Below, piece by piece: positions 45,013 to 53,771 of a stretch of 64,000 nucleotides of DNA. Positions within the stretch are counted from its first letter, which is position 1, and every line of letters starts with the position of its first letter. Position numbers and translations under genes: made by a program. Origin of the DNA: Hungatella sp. Lineage in GTDB: Bacteria > Bacillota > Clostridia > Lachnospirales > Lachnospiraceae. Where the stretch lies: the NCBI GenBank assembly GCA_022792815.1, contig JAAWBS010000002.1:1-64000 (forward strand). The letters run 5' to 3'. The notes below the pieces were generated by a model. The model was not told where the DNA came from. It saw only the letters and a list, made by a program, of their open reading frames with translations, and made no database searches.

Positions 45013-48000
45013 ATGAGACCGCTTACATTGACTATGGAGGCGTTCGGCTCCTACGGGAGAAGGACGGTTATCGACTTCCAAAAGCCGGATCAGAACCTGT
45101 TTCTCATCACCGGGGATACAGGGGCCGGGAAGACCACGATTTTTGACGCCATCGTGTTTGCCCTCTACGGGGAAGCCAGCTCCACCTCCAACAAAAAGGA
45201 CGGCGCGGAGCTGCAGAGCCAGTTTGTGGGCCTCCATGTGAAGCCATTTGTGGAGCTTACCTTTTCCGAGGGAAACGGCCCCGAGACTCTGGTCTACAAA
45301 GTGCGCCGGGAGCCCAGACATCTGCGGCCTCTGAAAAGGGGAGCGGGAGCCAAAGAGGAGAGCGAGACCGTGTCCCTCACCATGCCTGACGGCTCTGAAT
45401 ACCCTCAGAAGGAGACGGACCAGAAGCTGGAAGAGATCGTGGGGCTGACCAAAGGACAATTTATGCAGGTGGCCATGATCGCCCAGGGCGAATTTATGGA
45501 CCTGCTGCGGGCCAAATCCGACGACAAAAAGAAGATCTTTCGGAAGCTCTTCAAGACTGAGCTGTTTCAGATGATCTCGGACGAACTGGGCCGAAGAAAA
45601 AAAGAGAAGGAGAAGGAGATCGCCACCATCCGCACCGTGTATCAGACGGAAGCCGCCCATGTGGTGATCCCCGATGGATATGAACGGCGGGATGAACTGC
45701 AGGCACAAAAGGATAAGGTCAGCAGACCGGACCGGCTGACTGCCGCAGATATGGAAACGTTTTTAGAGGAGCTGAGACTGGTCCGGGACTGGCTGAGAGA
45801 AGTGCGGGACCAGAAAGCGCAGGAGCGGCAGGCCGCCGGAGAGCTTCGGGACGAGAAGCGGGCGGAATTTACCAGGGCCGAAGGCCTGCTGAAATCTTAT
45901 GAGCAGCTGGACAAGGCTCTCGCAGAATCAGAGCGGTATCGGGAGATGGAAGAAGAGATGAAGGAGACCGAGACCCGGATCACCCGGCTGCGGGATTCCT
46001 ATGAGATCAAAGACCGGTACGATCAATATGGCGGAGCTCTCTTACGGCAGGAAGCCACCGCGTTTTCCCTAAAACAAGAGGAAGCACTGCTGCCGGGCCT
46101 GAAAAAGGAGGCCGAGGAGGCTGCCGCCATGGAAGCTGCGGCTAAGGAGCTGTATGAAACAGAACTGGAGTATTTCACCCAGACAGCCGAGAGAGTGAGA
46201 AAGGCCCTGGAATTTTTTGATAAGATCAAACTGGCCGAGGAGGAGGTCTCACAGGATCAGAAGAAGGCCGAAACGGCCCGGGAAAGCGCCAGAAAAGCCC
46301 GGAACGAGCTGGCGGCGCTGGAGAAGCAGGAAACGGACTGGAGAAAGCAGGCGGAAGAACTGGGAGACGTAGAAGGACAATTAAGCCTCTGGAATAAAAA
46401 AAATCAGGAGACAGCCGGCCTGAAAGCGGACCTGTCAGCACTCATCGGCCAGAGACAGGAAGCAGACAACCAGAAAAATCTGGCAGTCCGATCCAGGAAA
46501 GCCTACGCCCTGGCCGCCCGGACGTACGAAGAGAAAAACAGCGGGTACGAATCCAAAAGAAAAGCATTTCTGGATGCCCAGGCCGGTTTTCTGGCCCGGG
46601 AACTTTGCCCCGGAATCCCCTGCCCGGTCTGCGGTTCCCGGGAGCACCCCAGCCCCTGCCCCCAGACAAACGATCACGAAGAGCTTTCCAGAGAGGCGCT
46701 GGAAGCGCTGGCTGAAGAGGTGGGCCGACTGAGGACGGCCCAGGAAAAACAGGCGGCCAAAGCCCAGGCTGATCAGGCTCTGGCAGACGAGAAAGAGGAG
46801 TCGTGGGCCACGGCCATGAAACGATTTTGCCGGCGCCTGGCCGGAGCTATGTCCAAAGACACAGCCGAACCTGCAGCAGAACTCTCGGAATCCGTCACTC
46901 TGACGCAAGCCGAAGAACGGACGGCGGCATTGGAAAAAACCGTCCTGGAAGAAGGGATTCGGCTGAAGGAAAAATCCGGCATCCTGGAGAAAGTTCTGGA
47001 TTCTCTGAGCAAAGTTGACCAGAAGAAAGGGAAACTGAGAGAAGCGGCGGAAAAAGCCCAGGAGGTGGTGGTGACAGCCACGGCTGCCCTGTCGGGAAGT
47101 CAGGCTCAGTTAGAGACGCTCCGAAAAGAAGCGTCGAAGGATTACGCCACCGCCCAGGAGGCCCTCCTGGCCAGAAAAACCGCTGAGGAGAAAAAGGATC
47201 AGCAAAATACGGTCTACAAAACAGCTGCCGAAAAAGCCCGGAAGGCAAAGGCGGCAAAGGAGCAGTCCGAGACGCTGATCGGAAAATACAGGAGGGACCT
47301 TCCCGCTCAGAAGCAGGAGACCATGGAGCAAGAAGCCTCCTACGAGACTCTGAGAGAGCAGAAACACTTAAGCGAATCCCAGTGGAAATCTCTCGTGGCC
47401 GCCTATGACAGAGAGACGGCCAACAGGATGCAGGTCATGGTAGAGGAGTACAACCAGGAAAAATCTGCCGCCCTCGGCATGGCGGAAGCCGCAAACGGAG
47501 CCATCGACGGCAGAAAGCGCCCGGATCTGGCAGCGCTCACCCTGGAAAAACAGGAGGCGGAACGTCGGTACGAACTGGCAGACGAGAGCTGGAATCAGTG
47601 TCAGGCCTGCTGGCAGACAGAAGAGACCATCCTGTCGTCTCTGGCCCCTAAGATGGAGGAGCGGGGCCGGGTGGTGGAGGAGTACGCCCGCCTGGACGTT
47701 CTGTACCGCCTGGTCTCCGGCAATGTAACCGGCGCCAGGATGGACCTGGAAACCTATGTCCAGCGGTATTATCTTGAAAAAATCCTCCGCAGCGCAAACC
47801 GGCGGTTCTATGAAATGTCGGCAGGACAGTTTGAGCTTCGGATGTGCGGGCTTGCGAAAGCCGGGGAGGGGAAAAACCGAGGCCTGGATCTCATGGCCTA
47901 CTCCACGGTCACCGGAAAGGAACGGGAGATCCGCACCCTGTCCGGCGGAGAGTCCTTCATGGCCGCTCTCTCCCTGGCCCTGGGCATGGCAGACCAGATT

Positions 48001-48231
48001 CAGGAGTCCTCCGCCGGCCTGAATCTTGACATGATGTTTATCGACGAAGGCTTCGGCTCCTTAGACGAGCACTCCAGAAACCAGGCTGTAAAAGTGCTTC
48101 AGAGGATGGCCGGCGGCTCCAAGCTCATCGGCATCATCTCCCATGTGTCCGAGCTGAAACAGGAGATCGAGGACCAGCTGATCGTCAGCAAAGACGACGA
48201 CGGGAGCTGCGTCAGGTGGCAGATCAGCTGA
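45013..48231 (+). CDS. sbcC: exonuclease subunit SbcC
   Basis: A 1072-residue Rad50-type ATPase. Walker A is GDTGAGKTT near residue 35. Two long coiled-coil arms (about 180-520 and 560-890) surround a zinc hook, CPVCG near residue 536, with extra Cys just outside (LCPGIPCPVC and HPSPCPQ). The ABC signature is LSGGESFMAALSLAL near 976, and Walker B is MMFIDEGFGSLD near 1012. A His-switch follows (IISHVSELK). It binds DNA ends and powers SbcD. Expected length and order. Confidence 0.96.
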   Translation: MRPLTLTMEAFGSYGRRTVIDFQKPDQNLFLITGDTGAGKTTIFDAIVFALYGEASSTSNKKDGAELQSQFVGLHVKPFVELTFSEGNGPETLVYKVRREPRHLRPLKRGAGAKEESETVSLTMPDGSEYPQKETDQKLEEIVGLTKGQFMQVAMIAQGEFMDLLRAKSDDKKKIFRKLFKTELFQMISDELGRRKKEKEKEIATIRTVYQTEAAHVVIPDGYERRDELQAQKDKVSRPDRLTAADMETFLEELRLVRDWLREVRDQKAQERQAAGELRDEKRAEFTRAEGLLKSYEQLDKALAESERYREMEEEMKETETRITRLRDSYEIKDRYDQYGGALLRQEATAFSLKQEEALLPGLKKEAEEAAAMEAAAKELYETELEYFTQTAERVRKALEFFDKIKLAEEEVSQDQKKAETARESARKARNELAALEKQETDWRKQAEELGDVEGQLSLWNKKNQETAGLKADLSALIGQRQEADNQKNLAVRSRKAYALAARTYEEKNSGYESKRKAFLDAQAGFLARELCPGIPCPVCGSREHPSPCPQTNDHEELSREALEALAEEVGRLRTAQEKQAAKAQADQALADEKEESWATAMKRFCRRLAGAMSKDTAEPAAELSESVTLTQAEERTAALEKTVLEEGIRLKEKSGILEKVLDSLSKVDQKKGKLREAAEKAQEVVVTATAALSGSQAQLETLRKEASKDYATAQEALLARKTAEEKKDQQNTVYKTAAEKARKAKAAKEQSETLIGKYRRDLPAQKQETMEQEASYETLREQKHLSESQWKSLVAAYDRETANRMQVMVEEYNQEKSAALGMAEAANGAIDGRKRPDLAALTLEKQEAERRYELADESWNQCQACWQTEETILSSLAPKMEERGRVVEEYARLDVLYRLVSGNVTGARMDLETYVQRYYLEKILRSANRRFYEMSAGQFELRMCGLAKAGEGKNRGLDLMAYSTVTGKEREIRTLSGGESFMAALSLALGMADQIQESSAGLNLDMMFIDEGFGSLDEHSRNQAVKVLQRMAGGSKLIGIISHVSELKQEIEDQLIVSKDDDGSCVRWQIS

Positions 48232-48254
48232 CACGGCGTCTACAGAGAACGGCA

Positions 48255-48286
48255 GGGCCGGGAATCTGTCTTTCGATTCCCGGCCC
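48255..48286. terminator. hairpin between convergent sbcC and dehydrogenase genes
   Basis: GGGCCGGGAATC pairs perfectly with GATTCCCGGCCC across an 8-base loop, in the 60-base gap between convergent stops. No T-run follows on either strand, so it is a probable transcript end of uncertain mechanism. Confidence 0.55.
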
Positions 48287-48291
48287 ATGAT

Positions 48292-49200
48292 TCATCGGCA
48301 TTGCTGCTCCTTGAGATACAGCCGTATATTGTCCAGAACCTTTTTGCTGAGAAGTTCAAAAGCCTGTCTGGTTCTGCCCACGGAAGTCCTCACACAGATC
48401 ACATTGTCCCTCTCGATCAGTTTCCCCGACGGGTCGCCGATGGCTGCCTCCGTATCACAGCAGTACAGATTGTCCTCCGACTCCAGCCAGGCTGCCAGGG
48501 CCTCCGTGTCCGAGGCCGGCCCGATGGAAGTGTTCATGAGGATCTTCTTGGCTCCGAGGCTTTGAAACTGCTCGTCGTGAAGCAGGATCACATTCTTGTT
48601 GAGACAGGTGATCACCACCTGATTTTGTGACAGCAGCCGGTCAAGGGGAAGGTACGCGATGCCTGCCGCCTCTTTTTCCGGCTTTCTGGTCCTGCTGTAG
48701 TAGGACACACAGGAGCCCATCATCAGAAGGGCATCGGCAATCATTCCGCCTGACACTCCCAGTCCCACGATCCCCACCTTCAGCCCGGTCAGCTCCAGAG
48801 GTTCTTCCTGCCACATGGGGAAGTCAAAGCCATGCAGAATCCGGACCAACTGGTACAGCACATACTCCACCACTCCCCGGTCTCCATAATCCCGGATCCC
48901 CAGAACCCGGATGCCCCGTTCCCTGGCATATGCGATGTCCACATTGGCACTGGCCTCCGAGTACAGGCTGCAGCACATGCCGATATACCTCACGTCGGGA
49001 CATCTCTCCAGGACAGAGCGGCCAATCTGGGAGGTATAACTGACCAGCACTCCGTCGGCATCTCCGATCCTTCTTACCATCTCGTCCTCATTTTCCGGGA
49101 CATCGTCATACAGGATCACCTGTTCGGCATATTGCTTTAACTCCTCCTGGGCCGCCGGAATCAGGCTTACCGGCTCTATCGCCACAATTTTTTTGAACAT
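48292..49200 (-). CDS. D-isomer-specific 2-hydroxyacid dehydrogenase family protein
   Basis: A 302-residue NAD-binding oxidoreductase. The dinucleotide fold is LKVGIVGLGVSGGMIADALL (near residue 138), and the catalytic Arg/Glu regions of D-2-hydroxyacid dehydrogenases are weakly visible (NTSIGPASDTEAL in the place of the usual N-x-x-R-G). The usual catalytic Arg after NTS/NxxR is not evident, and the family HxxG is replaced by CVRTSVG. Specificity or even activity may therefore be altered. It lies 18 bases after the aspartate dehydrogenase-like gene, in an apparent operon. Confidence 0.75.
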   Translation of the reverse strand: MFKKIVAIEPVSLIPAAQEELKQYAEQVILYDDVPENEDEMVRRIGDADGVLVSYTSQIGRSVLERCPDVRYIGMCCSLYSEASANVDIAYARERGIRVLGIRDYGDRGVVEYVLYQLVRILHGFDFPMWQEEPLELTGLKVGIVGLGVSGGMIADALLMMGSCVSYYSRTRKPEKEAAGIAYLPLDRLLSQNQVVITCLNKNVILLHDEQFQSLGAKKILMNTSIGPASDTEALAAWLESEDNLYCCDTEAAIGDPSGKLIERDNVICVRTSVGRTRQAFELLSKKVLDNIRLYLKEQQCR

Positions 49201-49218
49201 GTTTAAATCTCTCCTCTC

Positions 49219-50010
49219 CTAAAACATAATGGGGGATGCCAGGTTCTGCAGAAGCGCCACCACGCTCCACCCTGCGATCGCGCTGGTGCCGGAGTAGACA
49301 TCTACCACAGCCTTCACCCCGTCGATCTGAGCCGTGATCCTGTGATCGTCTCCCACCATCCCCGGCACGCTGACAATGGAAAATTTCGTCTTCTCCGTCC
49401 CTGCCGTGGCGAGGGAGGCTGCCACCGCCACATTGACTTTGGTCGGAAGAAGTCTTATAGCCTCCTTGGCATTCCCTCCAAAGACCTCGGTCTCCTCCTC
49501 ATCCTCCATCATCCCCTCCCGAAACACCGGTGTGTTCCGCAAAGATCCCGGCCCTTTGTGGGTGACCATCTTCGTCTCAACCTGCCCCATAAGCGATATG
49601 GTCCGAAACACGTCAAAACCGCCGATAGCGCCGGAGGCAATGTGAACTCTGGTCCCATACTCTTCTGCCGCAGACCTGATGTGCTCATAAAATTCCTGGT
49701 CTGCAAATGCTCCGACAGACAGAACCACCAAGCTGGCCCCTGACTTTAACACCGGCTCCGCTATATCCTTCACCAGCTGTACAGAAGCCATCTCCGCCAC
49801 ATAGTCCGGTTTGGTCTCCAGCAGCTCCCGGAGGTCCCGGCACGCCGGGCACCCGGCCTTCTTTGCCATGGCATTTGCCCGGCCAGGGTCTCTCCCCAGA
49901 ACTCCCACCACCTCATACTCCGGCAAAAGCCCGTCTCTCCAGGCATCCATCACGATATTTCCCAGAAATCCGCAGCCTGCTATGGCAAGCCTTTTTTTCT
50001 CCTTAATCAT
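49219..50010 (-). CDS. L-aspartate dehydrogenase-like oxidoreductase
   Basis: About 263 residues. The Rossmann loop is LAIAGCGFLGNIVMDAW at the N-terminus. VLSVGAFADQEFYEHIRSAA and HIASGAIGGFDVFRTIS match the aspartate dehydrogenase (NadX-like) family, including the conserved GAIGG region. KVNVAVAASLATAGTEKTKF is the C-terminal catalytic-domain helix. Members convert L-aspartate to iminoaspartate for NAD synthesis or act on related amino acids. I chose the ATG at 50010, 10 bases after AAGGAGG. It begins 5 bases after the JetD stop, so it is likely on the same transcript, although a metabolic gene after JetD is odd. Confidence 0.82.
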   Translation of the reverse strand: MIKEKKRLAIAGCGFLGNIVMDAWRDGLLPEYEVVGVLGRDPGRANAMAKKAGCPACRDLRELLETKPDYVAEMASVQLVKDIAEPVLKSGASLVVLSVGAFADQEFYEHIRSAAEEYGTRVHIASGAIGGFDVFRTISLMGQVETKMVTHKGPGSLRNTPVFREGMMEDEEETEVFGGNAKEAIRLLPTKVNVAVAASLATAGTEKTKFSIVSVPGMVGDDHRITAQIDGVKAVVDVYSGTSAIAGWSVVALLQNLASPIMF

Positions 50011-50015
50011 GTCTC

Positions 50016-51302
50016 TCAAACCTCCTTGTCTCTTTGTTCTTCTATATCCCGAAACAGGAAACATTCCTGCTCGATGACCTTTTTCTCAGCCACGATTTTT
50101 TCAATCAGAGGCTGCAGCAAGGGTTCCTCCATCTCTTTTAACTCCTCCCAGGACGATGTCTCCATATCCACCGCATATTCCCGATATCGCTCATACTGCT
50201 GGGCATCCATCTGCCAGGGCCTGAGCTCGGGAAACAGGTTTGTCCTGATATAGCGGAAGATCCGGACTCCGCCGTAATCCAGATCCCCTGTGTGGTAATA
50301 CCGGATTTCGGCTCCTGCCCGCCTCTGTTCCTCCAGAACCTGTTCCAGCTTCGTCAGAAATTCCAGCTCTCTGGGGGAGAAAAATCCGTGACAGAACAGG
50401 ATCAGCGTCCCTTTCTCAGAGGGCATGGACATGTAATTGGCCTTATTCTCCACGGTCACGATCTTCCGGATCTCCTGCTGCCGGGGGATCTCTGCATTTT
50501 TCAAGGTCTCCGTATTCAGCACCAGCCCGTAAGGGAACAGGGACAGATCTGCCTCCCGCCCTGCCAGCAAGATCTTCAGCTCTCCTTTCAGCTCCAGCTC
50601 CTGGGCATAGGTTTCCAGATACAACTGGGAAAGGACCTGCTGGTCTTTCATGGCCTTGTCGATCATGGGATGGTATTTTCTTCCTATGCTGACAACCCTG
50701 GACTTTAATGTATCCTCAAATACTTTGGAACCGCCCAGATATCGGCTGCTGAATACTCTTATATAAACCGGCTCCCGGAGCTTTTCCACCATGTTCAGGC
50801 ACAAAAACAGCTTGCCCCCATATTTTTTCACATCCTCGGGATATTTCCCCTCATCAATATCCCGGAGCATCTCCTGATAATATGTTTGAAGCCAGGGAGA
50901 CTCTGTCCCCCGACTATACTCGCTGACGCAGTTTGACGCTTCCTGAAGGCGGCTTTTCTCCGACTGCTTTCCCTCTATCTCATAGAACCTGTCCATATCT
51001 TTAAGATGATAGCTGACTTTCTCCACATCGGATCCGCCGCTGAAATATTTCGCCCGGATCAGCCCCTGCCGTTCCAGTTCCCGGATCTCTGTGATCAGCT
51101 CCGTCTTTCCAAATGCGTCATAATCTTCCTGCTGGATCCGGATACTCTTGTTTCCGGTCTTCTCCTGCCGCCAGTCGCTTTTGGTAGTTCTGTTCTCATA
51201 CTTTCTTATAATCTTGCACAGAATATAGTACCTTCCGCCGCAGGGCTCCTGGTTCTTCTTGGCCATACCGTCCCCGACCCTCTGCACCGTCCTTTTTCTC
51301 AT
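50016..51302 (-). CDS. JetD-like (DUF2220) Toprim endonuclease subunit, orphan
   Basis: About 428 residues. The N-terminal 110 residues look like winged-helix DNA-binding repeats (TELITEIRELERQGLIRAKY). The C-terminal half is the DUF2220/JetD Toprim region related to topoisomerase VI-A: IVTVENKANYMSM carries the catalytic Glu, TLILFCHGFFSPRELEFL follows, and YYHTGDLDYGGVRIFRYI has the DxD metal pair. In Wadjet, JetD cuts plasmid DNA extruded by the JetABC condensin. No JetA, JetB or JetC gene is in the window. The start is uncertain; 51266 is an alternative ATG. The immediate upstream genes are an ATPase/Toprim pair. Confidence 0.82.
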   Translation of the reverse strand: MRKRTVQRVGDGMAKKNQEPCGGRYYILCKIIRKYENRTTKSDWRQEKTGNKSIRIQQEDYDAFGKTELITEIRELERQGLIRAKYFSGGSDVEKVSYHLKDMDRFYEIEGKQSEKSRLQEASNCVSEYSRGTESPWLQTYYQEMLRDIDEGKYPEDVKKYGGKLFLCLNMVEKLREPVYIRVFSSRYLGGSKVFEDTLKSRVVSIGRKYHPMIDKAMKDQQVLSQLYLETYAQELELKGELKILLAGREADLSLFPYGLVLNTETLKNAEIPRQQEIRKIVTVENKANYMSMPSEKGTLILFCHGFFSPRELEFLTKLEQVLEEQRRAGAEIRYYHTGDLDYGGVRIFRYIRTNLFPELRPWQMDAQQYERYREYAVDMETSSWEELKEMEEPLLQPLIEKIVAEKKVIEQECFLFRDIEEQRDKEV

Positions 51303-51442
51303 CTGTCTCCATTTCCCATGTGATCGTTCCCGGCATTGTGCCTGATTGATCTTCCGTCTTCCGGCGTCCTTTTTGGTTCATGGAAACCAAAGTGTCTAAA
51401 CAACTCGCCTCTGATTTCCGTATCCGTATATCACAGTTTCTT

Positions 51443-52123
51443 TTATTTCTGAAAAATCAGATGCATATTGGTGTGCCGATTCAAAGAGTTTTTATCCTTC
51501 TCAATGTAGTCCCAGGTCTTCTGATATGTACCTGGAACAGCGACAGCAGAAGCCGATATAAATTCTATGAACTCATCTGATTTTCCGTCATACCGATCCG
51601 CAAAATCATCTGATCGTATCTGCTTCTCCTCATCAGAACAATCTTTCAGTTCGCCGTACAGTACATGTTCCAAATTACGGGAATTAAAATATATCCGATA
51701 AGGTATATGATTGATTTTTCCTGTCTTCCTAAGCTTATAGAGAATATCCCCTTTTCGCTTATTTCGTTCTTCAATCGCGCTCACATTCTTTGCCGCAATA
51801 TGATCTTCATAGTATTCAATTTCCTTCTTATCCCCTTCTCTAATATCTGAGTCCGGAATGTATACACCATCCATATCAACGATATGAATAATCTTTATAA
51901 AATCATCCTGAACATATCGATATCTTCTCTTTACCCTATCAATCTGTTGATTAATTCTTTTCAAAATATCGTCACTCGAAACATAATCTTTCAGCGTAAG
52001 ATCACCATGCACAACAATGAACTGCACTTCATTACCGGAAAAATACTCTTTCATAATGGTTCCAAGTGCAGCTTCATCACTCGGTCCCTCTACTATGAAT
52101 ACAACAACTTTCTTTTCACTCAT
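51443..52123 (-). CDS. Toprim-domain nuclease-like partner of AAA ATPase
   Basis: About 226 residues. VVVFIVEGPSDEAALGTIM supplies a Toprim catalytic Glu at the N-terminus and KIIHIVDMDGVYI the DxD pair near residue 85. The remaining chain is charged and helical. It resembles stand-alone Toprim proteins encoded beside AAA ATPases in phage-defence systems (OLD-like, PARIS AriB), but I cannot assign a named family. The ATG at 52123 overlaps the ATPase stop by 8 bases (ATGAGTGA), so synthesis is coupled. The DNA is clearly more AT-rich than flanking genes, suggesting transfer. Confidence 0.72.
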   Translation of the reverse strand: MSEKKVVVFIVEGPSDEAALGTIMKEYFSGNEVQFIVVHGDLTLKDYVSSDDILKRINQQIDRVKRRYRYVQDDFIKIIHIVDMDGVYIPDSDIREGDKKEIEYYEDHIAAKNVSAIEERNKRKGDILYKLRKTGKINHIPYRIYFNSRNLEHVLYGELKDCSDEEKQIRSDDFADRYDGKSDEFIEFISASAVAVPGTYQKTWDYIEKDKNSLNRHTNMHLIFQK

Positions 52124-53507
52124 GCTGTATCGTTCTTCCCGCCTTTCTAAATGCACGCGCAATTCTCAAACTGTCTGTCTCCTCATAAATCGCTTCGTCC
52201 TGACCGCCAAGGGTAATTCCTCTAAGATAGGTATCTCTTAAATTGTTTGATGTTTTTACATTCTTCATTCGGATATATCTTCTATCCGGATTTACCGTAG
52301 AAAACATGATGCTGTCTTTATCCAGCATCTCCAAAGCGCGCAGATTATGGGATGTAAATATCAGCTGTCCCTTCGCACTTTTATTAAAAATGTCAAGCAG
52401 CTCCCCAAGCATATACTCAAAGATGCCTGCATCCAATTCATCAATTGCAAGACAGATGGAATAATTTCCAAATGCCTGGATCAAAGCATTTAAAATAGAA
52501 ATAATCTTGATAATTCCCTCGGATTCCATTCGAATCGGAATCGGCGGCATCCCATTCCGAATAGAAACAAGTTCTATCCTATAACCGTTTTCTCCGGAAT
52601 CGGTCAGCTGCATCCCATAATTATGAACATCTATCTTCATTCCCGGAATAATCGTAAATAGAACCGTATTAACCTGTTCTATGATAGTATCTAAAATTGC
52701 TTTTCTCCCTTCTTTTAAAACCACTGGCTCTGTTAATGGAATAGCAAAATCCCCTTTCATTCCGATTTCGTTCTGCTCAATTTTAAATGCCATAGGAAGT
52801 AAAAAATTAGCAGAAATCACACCGGAATGTGTATTGCGGATTACAAACAAATCCTGTAAAGCGAATTTAAATAATGCCTTTATCACTTCCGAATAATGCC
52901 TAAAATTATTTTCATAATTCCGACAGAAAATTTCCCGGCTGCTCTCTCCAAAGATATAAGAACAATTACTCTTCTCTGCGATCTTCCTGGCCACAATCAG
53001 ATCTGTCTTATTTTCCGTATTGGCTTCTACAATCTCATCTAATCTTTTTTTCGGAGCAAATACAATTTCTTTATTCGAACGCTGATAATCGATAAATACA
53101 GTTTTATTGCTTCTGGAGTCACCTGTATTGACGGCACAGCTTAATGTCTCCCGAACAATCTTTGCTCCATGACCGCTTTTTTGAAAAGTTATCTTATAAC
53201 TCACTTCATAAATAACTGTTTCCGCAAAAATATTAAAATCTGCTGCAATCTCTGCCTGATTCTCATTCGCATCAATATAATCTGCGATTTCTTCCTCAAG
53301 CGTGCTGCCAATCATGATTCTCTGCAAATAGTACAGTGTATCAATAATCGCAGTTTTTCCGGAACCATTCTGACCATATACTCCTAACACTTCTGCTGTA
53401 TGATATGCCAGTTGCTTTCGGTAGGCATTGGGCATGACGATCTGCCCGGTTCTAACATTTTTGATATTAGAAATCTTCAATGAAGATAATCTTATAACGG
53501 TCTCCAT
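52116..53507 (-). CDS. OLD/SMC-like AAA ATPase of a two-gene defence-type pair
   Basis: A 463-residue ABC/SMC-class ATPase. The N-terminus LSSLKISNIKNVRTGQIVM followed by VYGQNGSGKTAI (Walker A, residues 45-52) is typical of AAA_15/AAA_21 proteins. Walker B is ICLAIDELDAGIF near residue 360, and the His switch is LIFTSHNLRALEML. ATPases of this type act with a Toprim nuclease in OLD, Gabija, PARIS and similar systems; here the Toprim is on the overlapping downstream gene. Strong promoter and AGGTAAATAA-type site upstream. The gene is AT-rich compared with the genome around it. Confidence 0.82.
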   Translation of the reverse strand: METVIRLSSLKISNIKNVRTGQIVMPNAYRKQLAYHTAEVLGVYGQNGSGKTAIIDTLYYLQRIMIGSTLEEEIADYIDANENQAEIAADFNIFAETVIYEVSYKITFQKSGHGAKIVRETLSCAVNTGDSRSNKTVFIDYQRSNKEIVFAPKKRLDEIVEANTENKTDLIVARKIAEKSNCSYIFGESSREIFCRNYENNFRHYSEVIKALFKFALQDLFVIRNTHSGVISANFLLPMAFKIEQNEIGMKGDFAIPLTEPVVLKEGRKAILDTIIEQVNTVLFTIIPGMKIDVHNYGMQLTDSGENGYRIELVSIRNGMPPIPIRMESEGIIKIISILNALIQAFGNYSICLAIDELDAGIFEYMLGELLDIFNKSAKGQLIFTSHNLRALEMLDKDSIMFSTVNPDRRYIRMKNVKTSNNLRDTYLRGITLGGQDEAIYEETDSLRIARAFRKAGRTIQHE

Positions 53508-53530
53508 AGTTATTTACCTCCATAGCTATC

Positions 53531-53559
53531 ATTCTAACATAAGCCCACTCTTATTACAA
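53531..53559 (-). promoter_or_regulatory. promoter of the ATPase/Toprim pair
   Basis: Minus-strand TTGTAA (53554-53559) and TAGAAT (53531-53536), spacing 17, then TATGGAGGTAAATAACT before the ATG. Upstream sequence to 53740 is very AT-rich and shows no convincing gene. Confidence 0.7.
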
Positions 53560-53739
53560 TTATTTTTTCTGATTTTATATTTTTTATTCCTTTTTTCAAA
53601 AAAGAACAGCATTTTTTTGTTTTTTCCCTCTGATGTGAAAGTGCCGGAAACAGTAACGTTTTCTTTATCTGTGACACAAAGAAATCTTGATATCAGTCCT
53701 AAAGAAAACTTTACCATTACCAACTAAATAATTGTAAAA

Positions 53740-53771
53740 CGATAAAAGCAGAGAGTCATCTCCTCTGCTTT
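53740..53771 (-). terminator. spmA terminator, overlapping its last codons
   Basis: Minus-strand AAAGCAGAG and CTCTGCTTT (53763-53771 and 53745-53753) form a 9-bp stem followed by TATCGTTTT. The left arm lies in the final spmA codons (Lys-Gln-Arg-Arg). Confidence 0.75.

Noticed and set aside
50016-51302. A complete Wadjet (jetABCD) system
   Set aside because: Only the JetD-like gene is present. The upstream ATPase is an OLD-like protein of 463 residues without the long coiled coils of JetC, and no JetA or JetB candidate exists nearby.
53560-53740. Small plus-strand frame ending SPKENFTITN in the AT-rich gap
   Set aside because: It lacks a plausible start and ribosome site and overlaps the ATPase promoter region. 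Stops are rare there only by chance of composition.
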